DNA from: Ctena decussata
Taxonomy: Eukaryota; Mollusca; Bivalvia; Lucinida; Lucinidae
Assembly (NCBI GenBank): GCA_963989385.1
Contig: OZ022506.1
Span: 67,901,434-67,965,433, forward strand
Length of the DNA stretch: 64,000 nucleotides
Reading direction: 5' to 3'
Part shown: in pieces, positions 44,579-56,821 of the stretch
Numbering within the stretch: position 1 is the stretch's first letter
Layout of the letters: each line of letters begins with the position of its first letter
Notes under the pieces: model-generated
The model's input: the letters and a program-made list of their open reading frames with translations, nothing else
Told to the model about the DNA's origin: nothing
Database searches by the model: none
Translations under genes and position numbers: made by a program

Positions 44579-45073
44579 TCCAATAAGGAATATTCTGCTG
44601 ACTTTAATATTTGGGACCGACCAGAAACTGTGAAAATACTTTAGTTTTAAATAGGACATTCTGAGGGACATTCAAGATTAATCAAGGTATCGTAAATTAC
44701 ATATTCTCTTGATTAATAATGACTGTTTTAATTTTGATGTACATGTAAATAAATTTTGTTAAGTTTGAAAACAGGCTTGTTGCTGGTTTACTTCCATCTT
44801 TCTTGTTACCACTGCCAGGTCGTTACACATATTTTACTTCTCATGTACTTCTCACTTAAATCTTAAGTACGTGTTATACATCTTGAGTCAGATACAAAAA
44901 TATCAGAAAGGGGCAAGTTAAAAACACAAAAAAATCTGACATCTTCGGTTGACAAAAGTCTTTCTTTATCTGCTATCTGCTATGCAAGAAAAATCTTTCT
45001 TACTTTCAGTTTCACTCGTCGTTGAGGGGTCTCGTTGGCCTATTCTTCGTAACCCTTAGGAAACAGAAAGGAC

Positions 45074-45152
45074 ATGCCTATTCCAAGTTGGGCGATGTGC
45101 GGCCCGGATGGGCCGTCCGGTGGATTTGCGCTGATATCTGCCCATGCGAAAG
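45074..45152 (+). CDS. Exon 1, small glycine-zipper protein
   Basis: ATGCCTATTCCAAGTTGG starts 26 codons plus one base, then the donor GAAAG|GTAAGA. It reads MPIPSWAMCGPDGPSGGFAL and ISAHAK follows. No other ATG lies in frame upstream. The sequence before it contains an AG-ended pyrimidine stretch, so a non-coding leader exon is possible. The four exons together give 175 codons. Exon phases 1-2, 1-2 and 0-0 agree. Confidence 0.7.
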
Positions 45153-45644
45153 GTAAGACTGTGACTTTTCCATATACATGTAGCTTGAACTAAATATAAC
45201 TGATGATATGTAAACGCCCCAGAAAGAAATTTAGGGTAAGCGGATGTCTTCTTAATACAATGTGAGGTATCAAATATGTTCCGCGGTGTTCATAGACATG
45301 CCTTTCTGCACAAAACTCTTTAAGAAACCTAATGATAAGGATTTTGATAAATGCTTACCTCGGAGTTCTACATAGAAACCTGGGCAGTGTAAAGATTAAT
45401 AAAGCCTGTATTTACTTTTAAAACATGCTTTATTAGAATTAAATTATTGCCTTTATAAGTAAGGTAAAAGTGGTCAAAGCAGGTGTAGATTTTCCCTAGG
45501 TTCAGTTTGGGTTGGAGATCCATCGTATATTACGCATTCCTCTCCTTCCGCTGCATCCTAGAACATATAGATCTTAACTGCTATGGAAAGAATCATTACA
45601 AATCTGATAGCTAGGCATAGCCCTGTGTCAGCAATTAATCGACA

Positions 45645-45740
45645 AGTTGGTCGTTTGGTTGTTTTAGGGTTAACGGCTCTTTGAGACAGTATTTAAACCT
45701 ATATCAAGCCGTCTCCCAGAGAGAGGGGGACAGAAAAGAG
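45645..45740. repeat. Repeat family C, module 1 only
   Basis: TTTGGTTGTTTTAGGGTTAA, GACAGTATTTAAACCTATAT and CCGTCTCCCAGAGAGAGGG. It lies in intron 1 of the glycine-zipper gene. Confidence 0.7.
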
Positions 45741-46210
45741 ATATGATAGCGATGATCTAGAGTAAGAGAGTAAACCAATCAGAAATTCCTGATTTCTCTG
45801 AATATATCATCTGATCTCAAAGGACAAAAATAAAATATAATCTGTACTATGGATGATATACTGGGAGACGTTTTCCCGCCCCCGCACGGCAAAATATCCA
45901 TCAGGCTTAGGCTCGACCATAAACTGGTAGTAATGACTCGGCAAGCTTCGCCCTTCCTACGCTGTTTCTGGTATCGTGTGATAAACTTGATATCAAAAGA
46001 CACGTACATAGTATGCTCCATATATCCATTTCTTTGAAACCCTGAGACAGGCTGAATACATTCAATACATTGAAGGTTGTCGGAAAGTATGAATACGATA
46101 GTGCATACACTAGTAGATTTAGTAAAAAAGTGTTACCTTGCACGCTTGTATCATATACCTGTACATGTATTGAGCAAAAATAAGACTGACTTAACTCTAT
46201 TCTTTTTAAG

Positions 46211-46297
46211 GTCTCTATTACGTCTCACAAGGTGAAGGGACTAAGGCCGCTGGAGCCTGTGGTGGACTGTGGGGAAGCCTCTCAGGAGGGGTTATAG
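46211..46297 (+). CDS. Exon 2, glycine-zipper protein
   Basis: The acceptor ATTCTTTTTAAG, two bases completing a glycine codon, 28 codons and one base, then the donor ATAG|GTAAGG. It encodes LYYVSQGEGTKAAGACGGLW and then GSLSGGVIG. The GxxxG-spaced glycines continue into exon 3 and begin a glycine-zipper membrane segment. Confidence 0.75.
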   Translation, partial: VSITSHKVKGLRPLEPVVDCGEASQEGL

Positions 46298-46311
46298 GTA
46301 AGGCCAAAATT

Positions 46312-46513
46312 TGAGCCGCGACACGACAAAACCAACAATGTGGCTGTACGCCCAGCGCAGACTCACATCAGCCTGGGCATTCGCCCAGTTTGATCAGAAT
46401 CTTCGTTAAGTGCTCAAAGGGTAGCTAAGGGTCTAAGAGACCTCCGTGCGGACAGCGAAGACTCTGATCAGACTGGACTGGGCACATTGTTGGTTTTGTC
46501 GTGTCGCGGCTCA
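46312..46513. mobile_element. MITE family A in intron 2
   Basis: Perfect ends TGAGCCGCGACACGACAAAA and TTTTGTCGTGTCGCGGCTCA. The right part is shortened by about 35 bases compared with the 18112 copy. It begins 15 bases after the exon 2 boundary. Confidence 0.95.
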
Positions 46514-49500
46514 AATATTTATGGAAACAGCATCATGTTTTTGCCAGGATATTTTGTACACTTGCATACCTATGATGTTATTCATCTTTAATTCCCAGTT
46601 ATATGTCAGTTTCATCTATAGGAGTCTTCGAACGAAAAAGATGGCTATGATACATTGCCGAGGCACATGCGTCAACGAAACATTATAATCTTCTGAAGGG
46701 AAGATCGATTGCAGTGAAGCAAAAAGTTCAGTTAATTTAGTCATACCGAATTATTTTGTTAAAATTGAGGCGTGTGGAAGTGAAAAGTCATAAGGACAGG
46801 ACTTTTTCTGTAACACCTGAGTGATTACATACATGTCAATGAAACATGAATAGATTGACAAACTGCATTTTTTTCAGGATTTGCCTATCTTTATACTAAT
46901 AGTACGGCAGATAGGCAGCCTATGAGAAGGTGCTACTGGTAGGGTTCTGCAAACATCTTGAGTTATATATTAGATTAATCGTTAGAATCTCTAGTTTACA
47001 AAACCGGCTGATGACACCTCTGATTCTGAGTACTAAGCGAGTTATCTCCCCTTGAATTACCCCACCCATTTAATTGGATAAAATGATACTTAAATGGAAA
47101 AGAGTAAAAAAATCATTTATGAGATGGTACTTTGTACGATTTTTTATTTGTATTTAATTTGTAGCTTATTTACCGTATATACGGTACTTATTATTTACTT
47201 TAGTTTTCATTCTGTGGCGTTGTGATATCGCGTTTACGTTGAAATTTGTTTTGAAAATAATTTTTTAAGTTTCAGGTTTAGAATTTTTAATGTTGACTCT
47301 ATCAGTCAAAATTTTGAAACAATATTTGCATTGTAATAGCAATCCTAGAACCTTTGCTTTATGAAAAGATTATCAGAACTCAAGATTTCAGTACAGAGAC
47401 AAAGAAACTCTGAGAAACATGAGTAAATACCCCACCCATCTAAATATGCATTGCAAAACTAGAAATCTTTCAGGCCCTTGCGGTTAAAAAAAGTAAGGTT
47501 AGGTGATATTGTAACATAATATACGTGACATTATAGGGCTGTACATCTATGCTAGTGCAAATGAAATTACTTCTAGCGATCCTTCACGCTTCAGTGAGCA
47601 AGGATTAATTTACTTGAAACAGTATTATACAGACAGTACTTCTACAAACCTACTTACACAGAGGACATGTTCACAATATTTTATCACATACCATTTTTTT
47701 TTCGCAACACTTCTAACTAGCAATGGAAATGAGAAATATATCTCCAGATGTTGTAAATAAGTGATTGTTTACCTTATAACTTATTTATTTGTTATTTACA
47801 TTTCAAGTGACCATACTGTATGCAACACTTTGTTACTTTGTTATTTTTCTTTGCAAGCGTATACATATTCATTGCTGTTTTGATGAACTACTGGCATAGT
47901 TTTGACATCTTCAAGATTCAAGACATTGCAAAAGAATAGTTTATCTTAATACAGAATAAAAAGAAAAATTACCCACTCACTAAAATGCATTAGAACCTGT
48001 ATCCTAGTTATAACAGCCGCTAAATAAACGTAGGCCAGGCCAGTAGGATGTTGCCCGGCCACCCGACGAAGTTGTGTAGACTTCATTTTTCTAAGTGTCC
48101 TATACATGCAGAATATTTGCCTCTTTCTTGCTGCCTACTTAGTTGGGCGATTGAGAGTTCAGACTGTTAAATACGTTACCAATCGAAGGTTTAGACAAAA
48201 TTACTATGTTTTTAAATAAAAATGAAAGTCAGTAATCTATCTATAAATCGATATAAATTATTTATTTTTATATTAAGTGATGTAAAAACATTTTTAAATT
48301 TCAAACTTTTATTATTATGCTTAATTTTTCTACAATTTATATGGCTGTACTCTATGTTACCATTAGATACGAATTTCAGACAAATAAAACTATACAAGAC
48401 AAAATTAAAATTGATAAATTGCATTAGTATTAGTATATTACTATTTAGGTCTGGAGACAAGCTTTATAGTGGAAAAAGGTAGTTTCATTAAATTTTGTAG
48501 ATTACCATACAGAAACTGTTTAATACGTGTAATATAAATTTAATGCAATATTCAAAAACATTATAATGATTTGAAATGGCGCTTACATGTTGACATTCAA
48601 ACATTTCTCAAAGTATGACACTCTAAGAGTATCTTACGGAATTGATATTAATCGAATTGATGTAACTAACGTAAATAATAACATGTAGCTCATGAGACTG
48701 TGATTTATGTTATCATAGAGAACAAGATTATAAACATGAAACAATAACTAACAAGTCAGAATTGGAAAATAAAATATACTTTCAATCCTTTTAGGGTATA
48801 ATTCTAGCACAGCTTTTATAAAGAAAAGGTAGGTGTTATTTATCTTGTAAAGACTCCGAGGCAGAAACTTTTCAGAGTTGTTGCATGAATTCTAATGCAG
48901 TTTCGTAGTCACCTAAATGTGTGAAATAATATTAACACATAAATAGTGTAATATGTTAATATAATGACAAAAAACATGAAACAGAAAACAGATTACTCAG
49001 GTGTATCTAGTTTGCTCACTAAAGCTGAGATTATTCAGATATATGTAGTTTGTTCACTAAAATTTATAGAAAAACTAGTATCATTTGATAACCTTACAAC
49101 CTAAATGTATATGATAATATTTTTCTCTAACCTTTTTTAAAATGTAGAATAAACTGGAGATAATGACAAGATTATGACATCTACACTTTTAAAACGCGTT
49201 TCACGCATAAAATATTTATGAGCATGCTGTGAGTTACTTTTCTTGTTTCTTCTTGTAATATTAAATCTATACACTCAAGTCATTAAACTGAAAACTGTCT
49301 GGCGACAGTTTTAAGTAACTTATGTGCTTTTGACTCAAAAATGGCATTGGTGTAATTCAGAGTTCAAACACGACAGTATCACATATATGTATCAGTCTTA
49401 CAATATTTGATGGTATATACGTTAAGCGAGACTAGTATAGGTGAGAGTATGTGGTAACAAATTCTGAAAATAGTTATCCTGATTGCTCATAAAAACTGGG

Positions 49501-49541
49501 AGGCAGTTCTAATGTACATTCACAGTATATCATTTTATGGA

Positions 49542-49572
<31 letters not shown>

Positions 49573-51283
49573 AAAGAGAGAGAGAGAGCAAAATCCCAAA
49601 ATTATCCTTAAATTATCTTCTACCCCTTCACCCATATATAAATGGTGTACACACACTTTAAAAGTCCTCTGGTCAGTAACTCCTTGTGTGACAGTGATAC
49701 AGTTTCAGACTATTCCAAGTCCTCTAGGCAACCATTTAATTACTTAATTTATGATATAGTTCCACCATAGAATGCTAAAAGACCAACTTAGCAATAACAG
49801 TTTCTGTAGCTCAAAATACCATTTTGGATGCATTTCATTGTTACTCATATTCGGTAACGTATATGACAGTGCACAGTTTTGCAAGTTTGATAGCATTTGT
49901 TTTTATTTAACGATATATAAATGCATTCGTGTTCTTCATTGATTGTACTTACATGTTCATTCTAATCAGATTAAGTAGTTTGTCCATTCTTGGTAACGTA
50001 GACAACAGTACGGTTTCTAACGCCCCAGAAGACAATATTAATTTAATTGAGAGGCTTCCAAGCATATTTTCTACAACACTTAAATCTATGTCTGTTATTG
50101 CGTTTATTTGGATGAGAATATGCAAATGTCATAAAATGATACGGTCACGTATATAACATGGGAGAAACAGCCAAACTGCCCAATACTCAGACAGCAGAAA
50201 GCAGGGAAATACTTTGTAGACGTTGGGCTTTCAGAAAAAAGAACATGTTGAAAAAGTATGTCATGAAAGGAGAGGGAGATATTGAAGCTTAAAAATCTAC
50301 TAGCTTTTATTAATGTATCATTTGATCAATTTCAACCGCCAGATTGACCGACGGACGAACAAATGGATGAACTGACAAGGACAGACGGCCTGAAGACAAT
50401 CTTAAAGTACCGGATTGGACTGAAAATGACACCAGAGTATGCAACTACAACGCTTGTATAATCAGCGGCTAGTTTTGACCACTGTAAAGCTTGTCTTTTA
50501 TGAGAAGTTGACTGCCAAAACAGTGGTGAACACATGCTGTTGACAAACCGACGTACGGACGGATGGAAAATAAATATATAGAGCAAATATTATCTAAATG
50601 AGTGGGAGTTAATAAAAGTTACACATATATACTGTTTTCCAAGCATTTAGCCTATTTAGCTGGTCTTAAAGTAGTAATTTAAGTAGATTTTCATCATTTA
50701 TGAACGTTTTCTGTTTGACCGTGACCTTGACCTTTTGTACATGTTGAAATATATCTAGATAATTAATTCAACAATGAAATACCTTTTAAATTAGTTTCTG
50801 TATAAGACTTGACATATTTATTGTCGTGGTAATAAAACAGACAAATTCAAATATTGATGTTGAAAATTATCAACCTTTGGTAATCAACGGTAATTAACAA
50901 ACAGACGCACGGACAAACACTATTCAATAAGACATATTCGTTAAAAGCTTCTATGTTTAGTTCATTCCATTTGTTTTCCGTACGTACTACTGGAAAATGA
51001 CAAGCACTTGTCTTTAGTTGAAATAAATGGACATTTTTGACGTACACCGAAACAAATTGTGTAATTTTGCCATTTATGGGTACGTAAGTTTCAAGGGCCA
51101 TAACTCTGTTGGTACTCAGCTGCGGCGATGTCATCAGCCGGATCCATACACTAGACATGCTGACAAACAATTTGATATATAACACTTGATGTTTGCAGAA
51201 CCTTACCAGTAAAGTCCTTAAGGAGAGCACTTTTGGGGCTCCGTCTGCTCTACTATAAATGCATTTTAAAAATCGGATATATA
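46514..51283. other. Intron 2 of the glycine-zipper gene, left part; no gene seen
   Basis: AT-rich. Holds a (GA)n microsatellite at 49547-49588, a 'GACCGACGGACGAAC' repeat fragment at ~50340 and 'CAAGGGCCATAACTCTG' at ~51090. Overlapping frames on both strands at 48212-48482 are AT-rich noise. Confidence 0.45.
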
Positions 51284-52843
51284 CTTGGCAAAAAAAGTTA
51301 GGGATATTTTTATTCTTGAGTGAAATGTATAACAGGTATTAATCCAGTCTATTATATTATGGTGTAGTAATAAAGTTTATTCAATAACAATAAATTTTAT
51401 AGAACTGAAATCAGCTCTCTTGTACAGAAAAAAAAACATGCACAATACAACAGTAGGGTTGAGTGAAAAATTTCACAAATACACAATGCTCAATTTTCAC
51501 TGGTGGGCTTTGCTCATCACCTGAATTTGAGCGCTAATCTTTTCAAAAGTGAACAAATTTCTGGTTTACAAATCTATTGCTTTACTATTGACAACATCTG
51601 TTCTACTAGCGTTAAAATGCCACAAAGTCGCCATCTGCCAAACGACGCGCACTTACGCGCTATTGGAATGCTCGAAGCTGGCATGAGGCAAGTCGAAGTT
51701 GCTAGACGTTTGGGTGTTTCACAGAGTGTGATCCGCCGCCTACGAACTCGGTTGGCACAAACCAACAGTACGTTAGATCGACGTCGAAGTGGGCGCCCGA
51801 GGTCTACGTCGCAAGCCCAGGATCGGTTCCTGCGTGCGTCAGCCTTGAGATCATGATCAGTAAGTGGCGAACAACTGCGCGAACGTCTCTCAAGAACTGG
51901 AACAAGAGTGTCTGTTCAAACCGTGCGGAATCGACTTCACAGCGCTGGACTGAGAGCTCGGCGACCTTACGTTGGGGTGCCACTTTCCCAGAGACATAGA
52001 CAAGCCAGGCTAGCATGGACAAGGCAGCATCGTCGATGGACAAACCAACAATGGGCGACTGTACTCTTTACCGACGAGTCACGGTTTCTGCTGGATATGC
52101 TTGACAGACGACGTCGCGTTTGGCATCGCAGAGGTGAGAGGTACACGAACTGCGCCATTGTTGAACATGACCGGTATGGAGGAGGAAGTCTTATGGTATG
52201 GGGCGGCATATCTGTTCGTTCCCGTACAGAGCTGCTTGTGCTTAAAGGAACTCTGACAGGCCAACGCTACATCAATGAAGTGCTACAGCCGGTTGTTCTA
52301 CTTTTGTTCAACAACACCACGTAGTGCTGCAGGATGACAACGCAAGACCTCAGCGGGCGAGGATAGTACAGCAGTTCCTGCAGCAGAACAATGTGGATCA
52401 TCTCGATTGGCCTGCTCGATCCCCTGACTTGTCGCCAATCGAGCATGTTTGGGACATTCTCGGCCAGCGTGTACGACAGAGAGTTCCACGACCAAGAACG
52501 CTCCAAGCTTTGGGCGCAGCCTTGCAGGAGGAGTGGGGGAGGATACCCCAGCTACAGATTGCCAGACTCATCAGGAGTACGCGTCGTCGTTATGTTGCCT
52601 GCATAGATGCAACAGGTGGACATACGCGATATTGACAGATTTGTGAGGTTTTATTGGTGACCCTACTGTGTGATCTTCCATACAACTTTTCTCATTCACA
52701 TCTAGTGCTTCAGACTCCAACGGATGGATTTTTGTCTGTAAATGAAATGATGTAATCAAATATATCAATTTCAGATTTCAGATATGTCTTAGTTTCCTTT
52801 TATTTCACCGTACATACAAATATCCCTAACTTCTTTTGCCACG
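51284..52843 (+). mobile_element. Tc1-like transposon, complete ends
   Basis: The ends CTTGGCAAAAAAAGTTAGGG and the inverse CCCTAACTTCTTTTGCCACG are flanked by TA on both sides (51282-51283, 52844-52845), the target site of Tc1/mariner elements. It contains the decayed transposase at 51617-52635 on the plus strand, the same strand as the host gene. It is inserted in intron 2. Confidence 0.9.
51617..52635 (+). pseudogene. Tc1-like DD34E transposase, one stop and one frameshift
   Basis: The frame starts ATGCCACAAAGTCGCC. An N-terminal helix-turn-helix (QVEVARRLGVSQSVIRRL) and GRPR hook precede a DDE core with LFTDESRF, DDNARPQ and PIEHVWD. The second D and the E are 34 residues apart, which defines Tc1-type enzymes. 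An in-frame TGA interrupts at 51854-51856, and a one-base shift near 52305 separates the first catalytic D from the other two. All catalytic residues survive, so decay is recent. The enzyme would cut and paste its element in the nucleus. This copy cannot make it whole. Confidence 0.92.
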
Positions 52844-53195
52844 TATATTTGTTTTCGGTGAATTGACTGGCATTGTAGGAAGAACTCAATACGACATAAA
52901 GCGCTTTTGGCACACAAACCGTAGCATCTATTTTCGGGAGCTAAGCAGTATTTGGGTAACCCAGGTATCATTTTATCCCCGACCGAAAGGGTCGGGGATA
53001 TAGTGATGAGCCTGCCGTCCGTCCATCTGACCGTCCGTCCGTCCATCCATAAACATTTTGTCTACTCAATAACTTGAATACCCTTCGGAATATTTCCATG
53101 ATACTTCAGACATATGTAGAACAGCTCATGATGACGTGTCGCCGACAAAAACAGTATTCTTGCTTGATACCTTGACCTCAAAGTAAATATATATT

Positions 53196-53480
53196 TGGTT
53201 GTTTGTTTTGGGTTGAACGGCTCTTTGAGACAGTATTTCGGTCCATATCGAGCCGCCTTCCAGAGAGAGGGAGAAAGAAAAGAGACGTAATAGGAGCTCC
53301 GGGCAGCGAATGACACCCTTGGATGATTTGAGAAAACTGTATTTTTTACTTGGGAGAGGTTGTGGTCGGGCGATGGTGCTGGGTAACTTTCAGTGCCGTC
53401 CTACTAATTTGGATAATAGTTGGGCAATGGCCCACTAGGCTTGCAGTAGGTGCGGGTGGAGGTTGTTTGGACGTGTTTTT
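53196..53480. repeat. Repeat family C with module 2 inverted
   Basis: Module 1 (TTGGTTGTTTGTTTTGGGTT, GACAGTATTTCGGTCCATAT) is in the same orientation as at 23608. Module 2 (GGTGCTGGGTAACTTTCAG, CCTACTAATTTGGATAATAG, GCAGTAGGTGCGGGTGGAGG) is its reverse complement. A T-rich run follows at 53478-53500. Confidence 0.8.
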
Positions 53481-53599
53481 TTTTTTTTTTTTTTTGCTCT
53501 GCGGCGACAAGGACATTCCTGAAAATCTGAGAGAACAAGGTTTCATTGAGGATCATCGTTTTGTAGAAACTGTGTAATCAGACCAACATAAATATGTTA

Positions 53600-55250
53600 C
53601 ACCAGTACTACCAAAGAAAATCAAAGGTTGCTTTTCTTTCTGTGAACGTGGCGGTCTATATTCTAAATCCTGTAAAGATGTTACCAATGTCAGGATATTG
53701 GCCACAACGAACTTTATTGTATGAAAAGGCCAATTTGTGCAAACTGCGGTGAAGAAAGTCATTGCATTGACAATCACAACTGTAAAATTACAGTTTCATG
53801 CGTCAATTTCAGTTGCAATCACCCAGTTTTTTCTCGCGACTATCTGACATGGAAGAAAGAAAAACCGATTCTCAAAGTCAAATAGGAGAAATAAATAATG
53901 TATATTCCCCAAAGTTTTTAAAAAAATTCAAGGGTCCATGAGTCTTCTCCGGGTTCCGATGATATAGTCATAACCAGTTTTTTTTTAAACATTTTCCAGG
54001 CTCTTTTCTTTCGATTCTTTGAAAACGTTTAATGACATTTGGGAAACTGGCCGTAATATACCAAAATCTTGGAAAGAATCTATGAAAATTCCTATACCAA
54101 AACCAGGACAAGATAATATGAACCCAAATAACTACCGTCCTATTGCTTTATCGAGCTGCATTTGTAAAACATTGGAGTGAATGATTACTAAAAAGGTTCG
54201 TTAGGAACCTTGAAACGAATAATATCATTGTATAATTTAAGAGTGGTTTCGGGCACCAAGGCAGTATTAATGACCACTTGGTTAGAGTAGAAATTTTTAT
54301 CCGTGAAGCCTTCGTCAAGAAGGAACACTTAGTTGCTGTCTTCTTTGATTTAGAGAAGGCTTACGATGCAACTTTGAAGTAATATATAGTGAATACCATA
54401 CATAAAAAAGACCTTAAAGGCCGATTACCACTATTCGTTCAAAACTTCTTATCTAATAGAGAGTTTTAAGTCTCCATAGTTCTCTCAGCGGTAAAAACGC
54501 CTAAACTCAGATCATTGTAAAAAGCGATTCGGCCTTCACGTTTGGTAATAAAATGTGGGTTGATGTCATATATTGAGTCAAATAACTGGCAAAAAGTAGA
54601 GAAAATAAGTTTTTTGAAAACTAACAAATCGCTCCACAAAATACAATTGCCTGTTCTGGTTTCCCGTCTAGTAATGCTATATAAACATAGGCGGGATAGT
54701 GACTGAGGCTCCACACCTGTACATTGTATTTTTACCATTTTATGAAATCGAAAGTAGGTCATTTTAGTTTCCAACTAAAATGACCCAAATAAGTTTTCAA
54801 GCCCTTTTTATGTGTAACTCAAAGATGTTTTATTGTTTTAAAGCTGGTTTATCGCGGTCATTTACAAGTACGAAACTATAGTAAGAAGCTTGCAGTGATA
54901 CCTCATGATAATATTTTTCATGCTGATAGAGCAATAGGGCCTTGAAAGTATGTGTAGGTTCAACTTTGTCTGAGGCACACGATCAAGAACAAGGTGTGCC
55001 TCAAGGTAGCGTTTTGTCTGTACTCTTTTAAATCTTAAATACTATTGTTAAATGTCTTAATCCCGATGTTGACTGTTCTTTATATGAAGATGACTTTTAA
55101 TTTGTTATGCATAACACTGAATGTCAGCTTCAACAAATCTTCATCAAAATTCAAACATGGGTGGCTGAAAATGGACTCAAATTTGAATTTGAATCAAATT
55201 TCTAAATTAAAAGAGTTTGCATGTATGTTTAAGGTAAAATTGTGATAACT
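53600..55250 (+). pseudogene. Jockey-like non-LTR retrotransposon remnant
   Basis: Several broken frames align in order: a cysteine/histidine cluster (RPICANCGEESHC, then CVNFSCNHPVFS) typical of the end of ORF1; reverse-transcriptase motifs NNYRPIALSS (~54140), FDLEKAYDA (~54345), QGVPQGSVLS (~54992); a changed catalytic box LYEDD where YADD is expected (~55080); and WVAENGLKF (~55160). Stops and shifts occur throughout, and about 480 bases of unrelated-looking sequence sit between the FDLEKAYDA and QGVPQGSV blocks. No tail or target duplication is found. It is dead. Confidence 0.75.
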
Positions 55251-55564
55251 ATCATGACTATTGAAAACTGTCCTTCGGAGAAGTGAATCATAAGAAAAAG
55301 TTGTTTTTCGTGTTTGTTTTTTTCTTCTATTATTAAATATTATTTTGGTTGCATGTTTACGCATCGCCCTGTGAAATAAAATTTGTAACGGTCACCGTAA
55401 ACCTACGATTTACCTCCTAGAATAACAGTTTTGACTGTATTTTTTCTGTAGATCCTTTTCATCCGAATCCAGCATATTTGGCCAACTAAAAGAGCTTGCA
55501 TTGAAAGCGCATATAATGTTCTTTCATAATGTTTCTACAATTTATTCTTGCTTTGTACATGGCT

Positions 55565-56167
55565 TTTGGAAATATACTCGAAAAAATATTAAAGGGTCAA
55601 ACTTTTACCCTGCGATTGCTAGAACATTTCAAACATTTGGTAAAATAAATCACTTCTACCTTCCATTTTGTTCATTTTTCAAGTTTTATACACATGCTGT
55701 TTGTATCTATAGCCTTTGTCATGACCAATTCCAGGCTTTAAGTCAAACTATCCCTAAAATAAACGTTGTGCGATTTCCCATAGAGAATTGATAGTGTGTC
55801 AGTTTGGTTGGGCATAACTTCTAAAATTGCTAAAGTTTTAAAATTGATACAGCTTGCTGATCTTAAAAATGGTTAAATTTGATGATTATCGAGCAATTTT
55901 GTAAAAAAAATCATGAATTGGCGAAACCGAAACTTTGGTGATTTTGTTCCTTATGGACTTCTGAACACTTTGATTTTTGGGGGTAGTGTGAATTGAAGTC
56001 TGGATTTGGTCAAGGCAAAGGCTTTAGATTCAAACTTTATGTGTATAAAACTTGCAAAATGAATAAAATGGAAGGTAGAAATGATCCATTTTACCAAATG
56101 TTTGAAATGTTCGAGAAATCGCAGGGTAAAAGTTTGACCCTTTAATGTTTTTTTCGAGTATATGTTC
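55565..56167. mobile_element. Foldback element with ~170-base arms
   Basis: GGAAATATACTCGAAAAAAT..AAAGGGTCAAACTTTTACCC.. at 55570-55745 is inverted by ..GGGTAAAAGTTTGACCCTTT..TTTTTTCGAGTATATGTTCC at 55990-56165. The loop is ~240 bases. The right arm ends about 100 bases before exon 3 of the glycine-zipper gene. The open frame at 55501-55791 is a reading through the left arm. Confidence 0.85.
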
Positions 56168-56265
56168 CTTCAAATTATATTGATGAACTACACTGAAACA
56201 ATTCTTTGAACTATTAAATATGTTTTCTATTTTTTTTTATTTTTTTTTTTTTTTTTTTTTTTCAG

Positions 56266-56507
56266 GGTTCTGTTTGGGTGGTCCATTCGGGGCATTTGTT
56301 GGTTCTATGGCCGGAGGAGCTTCTGCTGGGATGGCTACGGAAGCGATGATCAACGCTTATACACCGAAAAACCAGCCCCCATCGGGAAAATCAGTTCGAA
56401 TTGAAAAAGGGGCTATGGGTATCAACAAGGGTTACCTGCACCGTTTCAGACGTCGCCCCGCTGTCAGGGAGGACATCGATCACATATCTTTTAAAATGAA
56501 AGGTGCA
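56266..56507 (+). CDS. Exon 3, glycine-zipper protein
   Basis: A long pyrimidine tract (56229-56263) and CAG precede two bases completing a glycine codon and 80 codons. The start FCLGGPFGAFVGSMAGGASA with GMATEAM completes a glycine-zipper segment whose GxxxG spacing fits packed membrane helices. After that the chain is soluble and basic (LHRFRRRPAVREDIDH). Two donors are possible. GCA|GTAACC at 56507 gives phase 0 and a long exon 4 frame. AAAG|GTGCAG at 56502 is a better donor by consensus but would end the protein after ~20 residues of exon 4. The protein probably sits in an organelle or plasma membrane; the family is not recognised. Confidence 0.75.
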
Positions 56508-56701
56508 GTAACCAGGATGGATGTTCATGTGTTATTTTTTATCTATTCATTTATTTTCACAGCATAAGAAAAGGCGGAAATCCCAATTAAACGATCTGTA
56601 ACCTTTCCCAAGGCTTTGAAATATAATTCAATTTTTTATTGATTTTCTTGAAGATACATGTTTTTTTTTTTTGTTTTTTTTTTCAATTTGCTGGTCTATA
56701 G

Positions 56702-56821
56702 GCATTGGGCTTATATACCTTAAACAAAACGACAAGAGAGGAAAAAACAAAAAAGCACTTTTCTAGACTAGCCAAAGATCGAACAGAAAAAAAGAAGAAA
56801 GAAGGCAAATATCAAGTATGA
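56702..56821 (+). CDS. Exon 4 (last), glycine-zipper protein
   Basis: The acceptor GCTGGTCTATAG follows a T-rich tract. In phase 0 it codes 39 residues and a TGA, with a strongly basic tail (TREEKTKKHFSRLAKDRTEK, then KKKEGKYQV). In the alternative frame, fed by the 56502 donor, it stops after about 20 residues. Exon use here is less certain than for exons 1-3. Confidence 0.5.
   Translation, partial: ALGLYTLNKTTREEKTKKHFSRLAKDRTEKKKKEGKYQV

Noticed and set aside
48212..48482. Overlapping long frames on both strands
   Set aside because: AT-rich, lysine/isoleucine/leucine noise without splice sites or a family match.
53553..53777. Minus-strand frame at the retrotransposon
   Set aside because: Antisense shadow of the zinc-knuckle-like region, which reads on the plus strand.
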